Origin: Woeseiaceae bacterium
Lineage (GTDB): Bacteria; Pseudomonadota; Gammaproteobacteria; Steroidobacterales; Woeseiaceae
Assembly: GCA_013001045.1 (NCBI GenBank)
Contig: JABDNG010000094.1
Coordinates: 1 to 37,221 of the forward strand
Length of the DNA: 37,221 nt
Reading direction: 5' to 3'
Numbering within the stretch: position 1 is the stretch's first letter; every line of letters begins with the position of its first letter. A program made the translations under genes and the position numbers. This document shows positions 1 through 8,605 of the stretch, one piece after another. The notes under the pieces were generated by a model that worked only from the letters and a program-made list of their open reading frames with translations, was not told the DNA's origin and did not search any database.

Positions 1-6
1 GTAGCG

Positions 7-147
7 CTAGAGGCTGTTCTCGATTCCAGACCGCCGATCGTCCATCAAAAGCCAAGCATCGGCTGCAATATCAAATGGTCGCCCGGCAATGAGCCTGACT
101 ATTATTGAAAGTCGTTCGAGGGTGGCGCGATGGCACCGCGCCGGCAT
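7..147 (-). CDS. Possible small ORF, 46 residues, unknown
   Basis: A short frame begins with ATG one base after the TGA of the upstream secreted-protein gene (TGA at 149-151, ATG at 145-147), the arrangement expected for translational coupling. The translation ends in RPFDIAADAWLLMDDRRSGIENSL and has no signal peptide or known motif. No independent Shine-Dalgarno sequence is visible. I do not recognise the product; it may be non-coding. Confidence 0.25.
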   Translation of the reverse strand: MPARCHRATLERLSIIVRLIAGRPFDIAADAWLLMDDRRSGIENSL

Positions 148-148
148 G

Positions 149-544
149 TCACTTCGGCGTATAGAGCTCGGCCTCTTCGCGAGTGAGTTGGTCGATCTTG
201 ATGGTCCACCGCGCCAATGATGAGCTGACCCGCAGCTGATACAGTCCGGCCGACTTGAATAATTTGACGCCGTTGCCTTTGCGCTTGGTGTGCAATACCC
301 GCCCGACATGTCTGCCGGTCTTTGCCTCGACGAGCGTGATTTCGAGCGCGATCATCTGATCGTAATCACCATCGAGTCGCCAATCGAGCAACCACGGTGA
401 TTCCACCCGGAAAATAGCGGTGGTGGTATTGCCTGTGCCGCGAAATTCTTTCACACGATCAGCCGCCACGCTCGACGCCGATGTGCCGAGCAGCAGCGAA
501 GAAAGAATCACGGCTGGCAAAAATAAGCGCATTGCTGACTCCAT
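149..544 (-). CDS. Small secreted protein of unknown function
   Basis: A 131-residue protein. I chose the ATG at 544 because AGGGA lies about 7 bases upstream and because it puts a clear signal peptide at the N-terminus (MRLFLPAVILSSLLLGTSASSVAA, likely cut after AA). An upstream in-frame start at 616 would add 24 residues with no export logic. The mature part, about 105 residues, is mixed beta-like with many charged residues (FRVESPWLLDWRLDGDYDQM, ALEITLVEAKTGRHVGRVLHTKRKGNG, YQLRVSSSLARWTIKIDQL). That pattern suggests a small periplasmic beta-sandwich, but this is inference. No family recognised. It probably forms a unit with the even smaller exported ORF upstream (677-868). Confidence 0.7.
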   Translation of the reverse strand: MESAMRLFLPAVILSSLLLGTSASSVAADRVKEFRGTGNTTTAIFRVESPWLLDWRLDGDYDQMIALEITLVEAKTGRHVGRVLHTKRKGNGVKLFKSAGLYQLRVSSSLARWTIKIDQLTREEAELYTPK

Positions 545-676
545 AATTATCCCTGGTCCGTGTAGCGGCGCCGCTGCCAGGACTTGACGCCCGTATTGTG
601 CAATTGTATCGCGCAAGCAGCACAGGACCCAATGTTTTTACGCCGTACGACAGCGTAAAGATCGTGACCAGCACTG

Positions 677-868
677 CTATATGTCAATACGACGTACCAG
701 CGAGTCGAGTTTTAGCGCCGACGCATCAACGTCGAGCAAGACGGGAGAGAGCCCTGCAGCATCCGCAAACTCCTGTTCGCGGGCCTGACCCGGCGCAACC
801 ACGACGGCCATCAGGCCGACGTACATTAGCATCCAAAGCTTCATTACTTTTCTTGCGCGATTGATCAC
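677..868 (-). CDS. Very small exported peptide, unknown
   Basis: A 63-residue ORF read from GTG at 868, with an alternative ATG at 844 that would give 55 residues (MKLWMLMYVGLMAVVVAPGQA...). Either way the N-terminus is a hydrophobic signal-peptide-like stretch ending in APGQA-R. The mature part is only about 35 residues (REQEFADAAGLSPVLLDVDASALKLDSLVRRIDI). A GAGAG purine run lies about 6 bases before the GTG. It lies 60 bp upstream of the next ORF frame on the same strand. No homologous family recognised; it could be a real micro-secreted protein or chance. Confidence 0.4.
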   Translation of the reverse strand: MINRARKVMKLWMLMYVGLMAVVVAPGQAREQEFADAAGLSPVLLDVDASALKLDSLVRRIDI

Positions 869-994
869 GTGACTCTCTCATCTGTATCCGGGTTTATGTT
901 GTGAACACAGTCTACGGTTCCGAGCCGACCGATTGGTTGCAGCAATTTTCTATTTCGTAACAAAACGTATCAAAGGGCTTATTGCGTAGTACCA

Positions 995-1741
995 CTAATA
1001 CGCTATGCGTTTTCCATCCCATGCAAAAACGCCACCGGTATCTTCCGGGCGCAGCTGATCGATAACACCGATCAGGTATTGTGCGGAAATTTGCGAAGTG
1101 AAAAGTTGCCGCTGCGGTGTTCGCGACGTATAGGGCCGCGACAGTTGCGTATCCACCGTTCCCGGATGCAGGCCCGCGACCACCGAGTCAGGCCATTGCC
1201 GCGCGTGTTCGATTGAAAGCGTCTTTATGAGCATATTCAAGGCGGCCTTCGATGCCCGATACGAGTACCATCCACCCAGTCGATTGTCGCTTATGCTGCC
1301 GACACGCGCTGACAAAGACGCGAACACCGTTTTGCTCCCTTTACGAAGTTTGGGCAGGAAATGTTTTGCCACCAAAGCCGGGCCTGCAGCATTGACGGCG
1401 AATAGCCGCGTCAAGCCTTCGATATCGATCTCTCGCATGCTTTTCTCTGGCCGCAAATGTTCGCCCTGCCAGAGAATACCGCTTGCCACAATAACCAGAT
1501 CGACTGGCCCGTTACTCGCAGAGATGTCGGCGGCGGCCGCGATTGATTCCTCATTTTCGAGATCGATAAAGGCGGTTTTTACGTTCTTCGGGCCTGATGG
1601 CGGGACGCGCCGCGAATACGCAGTAAGATTGGCCACGCGAGAGTCGGCGGACAGTAATTGCACGATGGCCTGGCCGATGCCGCCGCTTGCGCCGACAACA
1701 GCGATATTGCTCTGAGATGAGAATGTGGGCAGTAACGACAT
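995..1741 (-). CDS. SDR-family NAD(P)-dependent oxidoreductase
   Basis: A classical short-chain dehydrogenase/reductase, about 248 residues. The Rossmann glycine motif GASGGIG is at residues 17-23, NAAG near 117-120, a serine-rich catalytic strand (ASLSARVGS) at 141-149 and the YxxxK pair Y161/K165. The substrate is not predictable; the sequence resembles the CsgA/cell-cell-signalling type of SDR. I prefer the ATG at 1741; a GTG at 1756 is an alternative and neither has a strong ribosome binding site. It follows the epimerase-like gene on the same strand with a 129-bp gap, so the two may be co-transcribed. The nearby photolyase is divergent, and SDR genes near photolyases are common, but a functional link is inference. 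Confidence 0.88.
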   Translation of the reverse strand: MSLLPTFSSQSNIAVVGASGGIGQAIVQLLSADSRVANLTAYSRRVPPSGPKNVKTAFIDLENEESIAAAADISASNGPVDLVIVASGILWQGEHLRPEKSMREIDIEGLTRLFAVNAAGPALVAKHFLPKLRKGSKTVFASLSARVGSISDNRLGGWYSYRASKAALNMLIKTLSIEHARQWPDSVVAGLHPGTVDTQLSRPYTSRTPQRQLFTSQISAQYLIGVIDQLRPEDTGGVFAWDGKRIAY

Positions 1742-1870
1742 AAGAAGATTCGGCACTGGCTCTTGCCGCCTTTAGGTTTCCTTTGCTTGGTTGCTGGAGA
1801 ACGCAGGGTAGCGACACCTCATGGGCTGTTGATTACCAATCTGTATGCGTGTGTATCTGAAGGTTTCCGA

Positions 1871-2791
1871 CTACTTGCAGAGGTAGCTGAGCGTATCGGT
1901 CGTGAATCCACTGAGTTCACGACCGATGAGCTGTTTCAGAACCTCGGGATCGGCGATATTGCCCTCTTCAAGCATGGTCAGCTGGCCCCGCGTAACCGGG
2001 AAAAACGGGAGCCAGTCAAACAGCGTTGCGCCGACTCGCATGATCCATGTGGGCATCGGCAGAATCCACTTGTCTCTACCGGTCGCCGCCGCAATACGAC
2101 GAAGCATCTCCTGCCACGACAATACCTCGGGCCCGCCGAGGCAATACGTCTTTCCTATCGTCTCGTCGTTTTCGAGCGCTGCCACGAAAGCGCTTGCGAC
2201 ATCGGCTATATAGACCGGCGACATGACGACGGCGCCTTTCCTCAGACTCCGGCCCGTGAAAAATGCGACGGCTGGAACCGGTGGCCGAATCATGTCGTTA
2301 AAAAGTTGCGTCGCAAACTCCATCTTGCCTTCGGGGTCACCAAATATGACGGACGGACGCAGCACGGTAACCTCGAGGCCGCTTTGTAGTGCGTGCTGCT
2401 CTGCCCGGTATTTGGTTTCCTGGTACGGCGTACCCGGTTGCTTTACGCCGTTGGCGCTCATGAGCAAGAGCCGTTTTACGCCCGTGGCGCGAGCTGCCTC
2501 GACCGTCCGTACCAGGCCCTGGTATTGCGCCTCCTCAAACGTGATTCCGCGACGCGGAAACTCTCGGAGGATACCGACGTTATAAATCACCGCGGAACAT
2601 TCCTTCATCAGCGAACGCAACGCGTCTTGCATTGCAAGATCCCCCGGTATTACGCGGACCTGTTTCGATTGGCGCGCTTTATCCTCACTGCCGGCGCGAA
2701 CCAGTAGTGACACCTCGTGACCAGCCGCCAGCAAAGCATCGGTGAGATGCCCGCCAACGAACCCGGTACCGCCGACAATTGCGACTCTCAT
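1871..2791 (-). CDS. NDUFA9-like NAD(P)-binding epimerase/dehydratase
   Basis: A 306-residue atypical SDR. The N-terminal nucleotide-binding motif GGTGFVGGH is at residues 7-15, and the catalytic-type YxxxK is Y123/K127 (PYQETKYRAE). VTVLRPSVIFGDPEG and YCLGGPEVLSWQEML are typical of the complex-I-NDUFA9-like / YwnB-type subgroup. These proteins bind NAD(P)H; many have no defined substrate and some act in quinone or lipid metabolism. The ATG at 2791 starts directly with the first beta strand (MRVAIVGG), so the start is secure. It is divergent from the photolyase with about 113 bp between start codons. Confidence 0.88.
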   Translation of the reverse strand: MRVAIVGGTGFVGGHLTDALLAAGHEVSLLVRAGSEDKARQSKQVRVIPGDLAMQDALRSLMKECSAVIYNVGILREFPRRGITFEEAQYQGLVRTVEAARATGVKRLLLMSANGVKQPGTPYQETKYRAEQHALQSGLEVTVLRPSVIFGDPEGKMEFATQLFNDMIRPPVPAVAFFTGRSLRKGAVVMSPVYIADVASAFVAALENDETIGKTYCLGGPEVLSWQEMLRRIAAATGRDKWILPMPTWIMRVGATLFDWLPFFPVTRGQLTMLEEGNIADPEVLKQLIGRELSGFTTDTLSYLCK

Positions 2792-2904
2792 GTTCCGTGG
2801 CTCTCCGTATACTGGGATTTGTTACAAATGCATACGTTTCTTATCCACCGCTAATCATATACTGCCTGTCCAGCCTCGACTTGCTCGCACCCGGAAAAAA
2901 TATA

Positions 2905-4347
2905 ATGGCAGAGTCAGCACCCGTAATTGTCTGGTTTAGACAGGACCTTCGCCTGACGGATAATCCGGCGCTGGATGCGGCCGTTCGACAGGGCGCACCC
3001 GTGCTGCCGATCTACATCCTCGATGATGAAAATGCGGCCGAGTGGAAGATGGGCGCCGCAAGTCGCTGGTGGTTGCACCACAGTCTCGAGCAACTCAACG
3101 CGTCATTGCGAGACGGCCTGCGGTTCTTTCGTGGCGATGCAACCACGATACTGCCTGAACTCGTCGATAAGGTTCAGGCGCAAGGCGTGTACTGGAATCG
3201 CCGCTACGAACCGTGGCGCATTGCTCGCGATACCCGTATCAAGGAGGTGCTGCAGCGGGACTCTGTTCCGGTCAAAAGTTATAACGGCTCGCTGCTCTTC
3301 GAACCGCCGAATACGACGAAGGCCGACGGCACGCCTTACCGGGTCTTTACGCCATTTTATCGCAAAGGTTGTTTGCAGAACGGCATCCCGCCGCGCAAGC
3401 CGCTGCCTGCGCCGAACGATGTCGCGTTATGCACCGTCGACGCCGGGCTCTCTCTTGACGAACTTGAGCTCATGCCGGAGATCAACTGGTACAAGCACAT
3501 GTCGGCCACCTGGTCGCCCGGCGAAGACGGTGCCGCAAGACGACTGCAGCAATTTCTTCAGTCTGGAATCAATCATTACGACGAGGGTCGCAACCGGCCG
3601 GATCAGAACTATGTATCGCGACTGTCTCCACACTTGCACTTTGGTGAATTGTCGCCCAACCAGCCATGGTTCGCGGTGTACGACGCCATGGCCGGCGAGG
3701 AATTGACACCCGATGCAGACCGCTTCCTGAGCGAGTTGGGTTGGCGCGAGTTTTCCAACAATCTCTTGTATAACGAGCCAACACTTCCCGCCAAAAACCT
3801 GCAGCGCAAATTTGATCGATTTCCCTGGATCCAGGACGAAGAGTCGTTGCGGCGCTGGCAGCACGGTCAAACCGGTTACCCGATTGTAGACGCCGGTATG
3901 CGAGAGTTGTGGCGCACCGGCTATATGCACAATCGGGTACGCATGATCGTTGGATCGTTTCTCGTAAAGAACCTGTTGCAACACTGGCACCACGGCGCGC
4001 GATGGTTCTGGGACACGCTTGTCGATGCCGATCTCGCCAACAACAGCGCGAGCTGGCAGTGGATCGCGGGCTGTGGAGCCGATGCGGCGCCCTACTTCAG
4101 AATCTTCAACCCGGTGACGCAAGGAAAGAAATTCGATCCGGATGGCCAGTATGTGCGCCTTTATGTGCCGGAGCTCGCCGCCATGCCCGACAAGTTCATT
4201 CACAACCCATGGGAGGCACCGGCCGAAGTGTTACGCGAATCAGGCGTGTTACTCGGCGACGACTATCCCGAACCGGTTGTCGACCTCAAGTCGTCACGTG
4301 AGCGAGCATTAGCCGCGTTCAAGTCACTGAGCCCTTCCTCATCGTGA
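2905..4347 (+). CDS. phrB: Deoxyribodipyrimidine photo-lyase (class I CPD photolyase)
   Basis: A 480-residue cryptochrome/photolyase-family enzyme that uses FADH- and light to split cyclobutane pyrimidine dimers. E. coli PhrB is 472 residues. The N-terminal antenna domain begins VIVWFRQDLRLTDNPAL at residues 7-23. The FAD domain shows TGYPIVDAGMRELWRTGYMHNR (323-344) and DADLANNSASWQW...PYFRIFNP (374-403). The electron-transfer tryptophan triad seems intact at W318, W361 and W384. I chose the ATG at 2905, after CCGGAAAAAATATA; a longer frame from 2779 adds a non-homologous extension. The last 29 bp overlap the 3' end of the convergent LysR gene. A CPD rather than 6-4 specificity is inferred from these class I motifs. 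Confidence 0.95.
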   Translation: MAESAPVIVWFRQDLRLTDNPALDAAVRQGAPVLPIYILDDENAAEWKMGAASRWWLHHSLEQLNASLRDGLRFFRGDATTILPELVDKVQAQGVYWNRRYEPWRIARDTRIKEVLQRDSVPVKSYNGSLLFEPPNTTKADGTPYRVFTPFYRKGCLQNGIPPRKPLPAPNDVALCTVDAGLSLDELELMPEINWYKHMSATWSPGEDGAARRLQQFLQSGINHYDEGRNRPDQNYVSRLSPHLHFGELSPNQPWFAVYDAMAGEELTPDADRFLSELGWREFSNNLLYNEPTLPAKNLQRKFDRFPWIQDEESLRRWQHGQTGYPIVDAGMRELWRTGYMHNRVRMIVGSFLVKNLLQHWHHGARWFWDTLVDADLANNSASWQWIAGCGADAAPYFRIFNPVTQGKKFDPDGQYVRLYVPELAAMPDKFIHNPWEAPAEVLRESGVLLGDDYPEPVVDLKSSRERALAAFKSLSPSSS

Positions 4348-5263
4348 TCGCCTCGCACTCTCGATCCCACTGAGGCGTTCCTGAAAATCGTTCCACCAGG
4401 AAATCGATGAACGCGCGTACGCGGTACGAGAGGTGTCGTGTCGGCGGGTAAATCGCGTAGGCGGGCGATATCGGCCAGGTATGGTCGGTCAATATCGGCA
4501 CGAGATTTCCACGCCGGATCGACTCTGCCGCGATGAACGTTGGCTGCATGACGATGCCCATGCCGTGCGCTGCCGCGTTCGCCAGAAAGTCGCCGCTGCT
4601 CGCAGACATGACGGAGTCAATGTCGATAGCGCGCTTGTTGCCCTCGTCATCGACGTAAGCCCATTTGTTCGGGTCCGTGAGGTTGGAGTAGACCAGGCAT
4701 CGATGATCGCTCAAGTCAGCAGGCGTTTGCGGTTCACCGTGGACCTTTAGGTAATGCGGCGACGCACAAATGACCGTATGCACGTCGAACAACCGCCGCG
4801 CGATGTGCGACGAGTCTTGCAGCCGGCCGATACGCAACGCGACGTCGATGCCCTCCTCGATGAGATCGATACGCCGGTCATTGAGATTCAGATCAAATTC
4901 CACTTTTGGATGCAGCTTGCTGAATGCAGCGATGGGCTTACACATATGGCGCACGCCGAATGACAGCGGTAAAGCCACCCGCAGTGTGCCGCGCAGCTCG
5001 CCGTGCTCCTGCTGGACCGCGGCTTCGGCTTCATTCAGGTCTGCGAGAATCCTGGCGCTGTGCTCGTAAAAACTGCTGCCCGTCTCGGTGAGGTTGAGAA
5101 CCCGGGTGGTGCGGCGCAAGAGCTGGACCCCGAGCCGCTCCTCCAGCGCCGATACACGCCGGCTGACCGCCGATTTTGCCGATTTGAGCCGATCGGCTGC
5201 CGCGGTGAAGCTACCGGCCTCCACCACGGCGACAAATGCCTGTAAATCCTCGAATTTATCCAT
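4319..5263 (-). CDS. LysR-family transcriptional regulator of the azoR-pirin operon
   Basis: A 314-residue LysR regulator. The winged helix-turn-helix is at residues 1-60 (FVAVVEAGSFTAAADRLKSAKSAVSRRVSALEERLGVQLLRR) and the periplasmic-binding-like effector domain spans about 90-300 (LRVALPLSFGVRHM, DLNLNDRRIDLIEEGIDVALRIG). It is divergent from azoR, and an ATTGTT-N11-AACAAT box abuts its start codon, so it probably represses itself and activates azoR and pirin in response to an electrophile or quinone. That role is inferred from similar LysR-azoR-pirin clusters in other proteobacteria. Its 3' end overlaps the photolyase tail to tail by 29 bp. Confidence 0.92.
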   Translation of the reverse strand: MDKFEDLQAFVAVVEAGSFTAAADRLKSAKSAVSRRVSALEERLGVQLLRRTTRVLNLTETGSSFYEHSARILADLNEAEAAVQQEHGELRGTLRVALPLSFGVRHMCKPIAAFSKLHPKVEFDLNLNDRRIDLIEEGIDVALRIGRLQDSSHIARRLFDVHTVICASPHYLKVHGEPQTPADLSDHRCLVYSNLTDPNKWAYVDDEGNKRAIDIDSVMSASSGDFLANAAAHGMGIVMQPTFIAAESIRRGNLVPILTDHTWPISPAYAIYPPTRHLSYRVRAFIDFLVERFSGTPQWDRECEAITMRKGSVT

Positions 5264-5286
5264 ATTGTTGCGTATTTCGAAACAAT
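5264..5286. promoter_or_regulatory. LysR box (T-N11-A) between lysR and azoR
   Basis: ATTGTT at 5264-5269 and AACAAT at 5281-5286 form a perfect 6-bp inverted repeat with an 11-bp spacer, the classical LysR-type operator geometry. It starts one base upstream of the lysR ATG, which would allow autorepression. Confidence 0.7.
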
Positions 5287-5287
5287 C

Positions 5288-5318
5288 TTGTCTTGAGACT
5301 AGCCTTTATCTCGATAAT
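5288..5318 (+). promoter_or_regulatory. Candidate azoR promoter
   Basis: A good -10 hexamer GATAAT lies at 5313-5318. The possible -35 elements TTGTCT (5288-5293, 19-bp spacing) or TTGAGA (5293-5298, 14-bp spacing) are both off the ideal distance, as expected for a promoter that needs an activator. The LysR box lies just upstream. Confidence 0.4.
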
Positions 5319-5375
5319 GTCAACAGCGAAACTGCCGACATGCCATCAAATCGGACACCAGCAGGAGCAAGATCT

Positions 5376-5996
5376 ATGAAATCCCAGCAAACTCATGTTC
5401 TCGAGGTCAACGCCAGCGGACGCATCGACAACTCGGCCAGCCGCGCACTCACGCGCGACCTGATCGCCGCACTGGACGATCGCTATGGCAATGTGCAGAC
5501 GGTTCGCCGCGACCTCGCGCATGGCGTTCCGTTTGTGGACGCTGAGTGGATCGAAGCCAACTTTACGCCGGACGACGCCCGCACGGAAACGCACAGAAAG
5601 GCGCTCGCGTTGTCCGATTCCCTGGTTGCCGAACTCCGGAACGCCGATGTACTCATCATCGGAACGCCCGTCTACAACTTCTCGATCCCGGCTGCACTAA
5701 AAGCATGGATCGATATGATTGCGCGTGCGCGCATGACGTTTCGCTACACGGAAAACGGCCCCAAAGGCCTGCTCGAGGGCAAGAAGGCGTATCTTATTGT
5801 GGCGACCGGCGGCGTTCCCGTGGGAAGCGACATGGATTTCGCAACGCCGTATCTGAAACATGCGCTTGCGTTCGTCGGCATTACCGATGTCGAAATCATC
5901 GCCGCCGACAGACTCAACAGCCAGGCTGAAGAGTCCATGGACGCCGCGCGCGCGCAAATCGCAGAACTAGTTCATCTTGCGCCTCAGGCGGCGTAA
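5376..5996 (+). CDS. azoR: FMN-dependent NADH-azoreductase
   Basis: A 206-residue flavodoxin-fold NAD(P)H:quinone/azo oxidoreductase, about the usual AzoR length (E. coli 201). Landmarks are the FMN phosphate loop VNASGRIDNSASRAL (11-25), TPVYNFSIPAALKAWID (97-113), FRYTENGPKGLLEGKKAYLIVATGG (122-146) and the Asp-rich C-terminal strand. The start at 5376 follows AGGAG at a spacing of about 8; an ATG at 5340 lacks such a site. AzoR enzymes perform two-electron reduction of quinones and azo dyes and protect against electrophile stress. The gene is followed at 20 bp by a pirin with its own strong ribosome binding site, and the two surely form one operon. Confidence 0.93.
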   Translation: MKSQQTHVLEVNASGRIDNSASRALTRDLIAALDDRYGNVQTVRRDLAHGVPFVDAEWIEANFTPDDARTETHRKALALSDSLVAELRNADVLIIGTPVYNFSIPAALKAWIDMIARARMTFRYTENGPKGLLEGKKAYLIVATGGVPVGSDMDFATPYLKHALAFVGITDVEIIAADRLNSQAEESMDAARAQIAELVHLAPQAA

Positions 5997-6016
5997 GTCG
6001 AAGGAGGTAGTGAATC

Positions 6017-6715
6017 ATGCTCGATATTATCCGATCCGACAGCAGGGGCAGCGCAGACCATGGCTGGCTGCGCGCCAAGCACACATTCTCGTTCGCCGAG
6101 TACCAGAACCCCGAGCGCGTTAATTTCGGCAATGTTCGCGTGATCAATGAAGACCGCATTGCGCCGGGCAAAGGTTTCGGGACTCATCCGCATCGTGATA
6201 TGGAAATCGTTACCTACATCATCGATGGCGCCATCGAGCACAAGGACAGCATGGGCAACGGCACTGTAATTACAGCCGGGGAAGTACAACGGATGACGGC
6301 GGGCACCGGCGTGCAGCACAGCGAGTTCAATCACTCGCAAGACGATGAGCTGCACTTGCTGCAAATCTGGATCTACCCGGAGAAGAACGGCCTCGAGCCC
6401 GGCTATGAGCAGACGCACTTTCCGCGCGCAGAAAAACTCAATCGCCTGCGCCTGGTGGGATCACGCGACGGCCGGGAGGGCTCGGTGACCATCCACCAGG
6501 ACGTTGACCTGTATGCGAGCGTCCTCGAGAAGGACAAAGAACTGTCCCTCGACGTGCGCAGCGGTCGCAAAGTACTCATTCAGGTCGTCAGCGGCGACAT
6601 CGATATCAACGGTCAACAATTGTTCGCGGGCGATGGCGCGCAACTTGAAGACGAGCGCACGCTGCGGATCAGCGCCTCTACCGAGGCCGAGTTCCTCTTG
6701 TTCGATATGGGCTGA
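6017..6715 (+). CDS. Pirin-family bicupin (YhhW-like quercetinase)
   Basis: A 232-residue pirin, matching E. coli YhhW in length. The metal ligands line up: H57 and H59 in GTHPHRDMEIVTYI, and H101 and E103 in GTGVQHSEFNHS. YhhW has quercetin 2,3-dioxygenase activity in vitro, while other pirins act as redox sensors. Translation starts from the ATG at 6017 behind AAGGAGG, one of the strongest Shine-Dalgarno sequences in the window. It is the second gene of the azoR operon and is probably involved in handling aromatic or electrophilic compounds. Confidence 0.93.
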   Translation: MLDIIRSDSRGSADHGWLRAKHTFSFAEYQNPERVNFGNVRVINEDRIAPGKGFGTHPHRDMEIVTYIIDGAIEHKDSMGNGTVITAGEVQRMTAGTGVQHSEFNHSQDDELHLLQIWIYPEKNGLEPGYEQTHFPRAEKLNRLRLVGSRDGREGSVTIHQDVDLYASVLEKDKELSLDVRSGRKVLIQVVSGDIDINGQQLFAGDGAQLEDERTLRISASTEAEFLLFDMG

Positions 6716-6730
6716 CGGCAAGGTTAGACT

Positions 6731-8602
6731 GTGGGGATGCGCCTTATTGCCCTGGTCTCGAACATGTTGCTGGTCGCCGCATGCGGCGGTGGTAGCGGCA
6801 GCGCACCAGCCGTGCCGATGCTTCCCTTGTCCGACACAACCGCGATCGCCGCGGTCCAGGGGCACGGCGCGACGAGCCCGCTGGCGGGACAGGCGGTGTC
6901 GATCTCCGGCATTGTCACTGGCGATTTTCAAGACAATGATGATGACAACACCCGCAATCTCGGCGGTTTCTATGTTCAGTCCGAGGCCCCCGATGCAGAC
7001 CCGATGACGTCGGACGGCGTCTTCGTTTATGACGGCAACAACCCCACCGTTGACGTCAGTGTCGGCGAGCAGGTCAGCGTGCAGGGCACCGTGAACGAAT
7101 ACTTCGGCGAGACCCAGATTTCGCAACCGACGGTGAAGATCACCGGCTCAGGCTCAATCCAGGCGACGGAGATAAGCCTGCCGGCTACCGGCACGACGAC
7201 AAACGATGACGGTGACCTGATCGCCGACCTTGAACGTTACGAAGGGATGCTGCTTCGATTTCCACAGACACTTTCCGTCACCAACCTGCGAAACCTTGAG
7301 CGATTCGGCTCGGTCGGCTTATCGCAAGGTGGACGCCTCTATCAATTTACCAATGCCAATGCGCCGGATCCGGCCGCGTACTCGGCGCACAAAGCCTCCA
7401 ACGCTCGCAGGACCATCGAACTCGACGACGGCCTGCGATCATCAAACCCGGCCACGATTCGATATCTCAATGCGGGCACCGCGTCCGGATACACGATTCG
7501 TACTGGCGACACCATTGCCGGCGTCAGCGGAAACCTGCGCTACTCGAGGGGCAGTGGCGGAAACGGCGATGAGGCATGGCGGTTAATGCCCACAGCAGGC
7601 CCGCAATTCGACTCGATGAACCCGCGCCCCGGTCGCCCGTCCGTCGGCGGCAGCGTCCGTGTCGCGAGTTTTAACGTCCTTAATTTCTTCTCGACTATCG
7701 ATGCAGGCCAAAGCGTTTGCGGTCCGCAGGGTACCGACAACTGTCGAGGTGCGGACAGCGCGGAAGAGCTCGACAGGCAACTCGCGAAGACGGTGTCGGC
7801 CCTGGCACTGCTGAACGCCGATGTCGTCGGGCTCATGGAGCTGGAAAATAACAGCAATGCTTCTTTGCAAAGACTCATCGATGCGCTGAACACGAAAATC
7901 GGGGCCAACGATTTTGCGTTTGTCGATACGGGCACGATTCATGACGACGCGATAAAGACAGGCTTTATTTACAAATCATCGACGATCGCACTGAGGGGCC
8001 GATTCGCATTACTGGATCGCAGTGTGGATTCACGATTCAATGACTCAAGAAACCGTCCGGCGCTCGCACAGACATTCGAGGTGATCAGCACAGGCGCCGC
8101 ACTAACCGTCGTTGTCAATCACCTGAAGTCCAAGGGTTCTCCCTGCGACGCCGACGGCGATGCCAACCTCGACGATGGACAAGGTAATTGCAACCAGACG
8201 CGAACCAGCGCCGCGACAGCGATTGCGGACTGGCTTGCGACGGACCCCACGGACAGCAGCGACCCCGACTACCTGATCATTGGCGACCTCAACGCCTACA
8301 CACGCGAAGACCCGCTAACGGCATTTCACACTGAGGGGCTCAGCAAGCTGCTCGGCGCCGACACCCACCCGTACTCATTCGTTTACGATGCGCAGGCAGG
8401 TGCGCTCGATCACGCCATTGCCTCAGCCGACCTCGTGCCGCAGGTCGTTGACACGATTGACTGGCACATCAATGCCGATGAGCCCGCTCTGCTCGACTAT
8501 AACCTTGAGAACGATCGCAACCCGGCGTTGTTCGACCCGGACTCGCCGTATCGGTCGTCCGATCATGACCCTGTCGTTATCGGCCTCGAACTGACGAATT
8601 GA
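6731..8602 (+). CDS. ExeM/NucH-type extracellular endonuclease, lipoprotein
   Basis: A 623-residue secreted nuclease. The N-terminus MRLIALVSNMLLVAAC has a lipobox with C18, so the enzyme is probably anchored in the outer membrane. An OB-fold-like, YhcR-type domain covers about 50-150 (GQAVSISGIVTGDFQ...GGFYVQSEAPDADPMTSDGVFVY). An endonuclease/exonuclease/phosphatase domain covers about 308-620 with N315 (VASFNVLNFF), E372 (MELENN), H464 (VVNHLKSKGSPCD), D519/N521 (GDLNAY) and D611-H612 (SSDHDPV). ExeM homologues in Shewanella degrade extracellular DNA for phosphate acquisition and biofilm release. I used the GTG at 6731 behind AAGG; an ATG at 6737 is nearly equivalent. It starts 15 bp after the pirin gene. 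The family assignment is firm; the biological role is inferred. Confidence 0.92.
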   Translation: MGMRLIALVSNMLLVAACGGGSGSAPAVPMLPLSDTTAIAAVQGHGATSPLAGQAVSISGIVTGDFQDNDDDNTRNLGGFYVQSEAPDADPMTSDGVFVYDGNNPTVDVSVGEQVSVQGTVNEYFGETQISQPTVKITGSGSIQATEISLPATGTTTNDDGDLIADLERYEGMLLRFPQTLSVTNLRNLERFGSVGLSQGGRLYQFTNANAPDPAAYSAHKASNARRTIELDDGLRSSNPATIRYLNAGTASGYTIRTGDTIAGVSGNLRYSRGSGGNGDEAWRLMPTAGPQFDSMNPRPGRPSVGGSVRVASFNVLNFFSTIDAGQSVCGPQGTDNCRGADSAEELDRQLAKTVSALALLNADVVGLMELENNSNASLQRLIDALNTKIGANDFAFVDTGTIHDDAIKTGFIYKSSTIALRGRFALLDRSVDSRFNDSRNRPALAQTFEVISTGAALTVVVNHLKSKGSPCDADGDANLDDGQGNCNQTRTSAATAIADWLATDPTDSSDPDYLIIGDLNAYTREDPLTAFHTEGLSKLLGADTHPYSFVYDAQAGALDHAIASADLVPQVVDTIDWHINADEPALLDYNLENDRNPALFDPDSPYRSSDHDPVVIGLELTN

Positions 8603-8605
8603 CGT

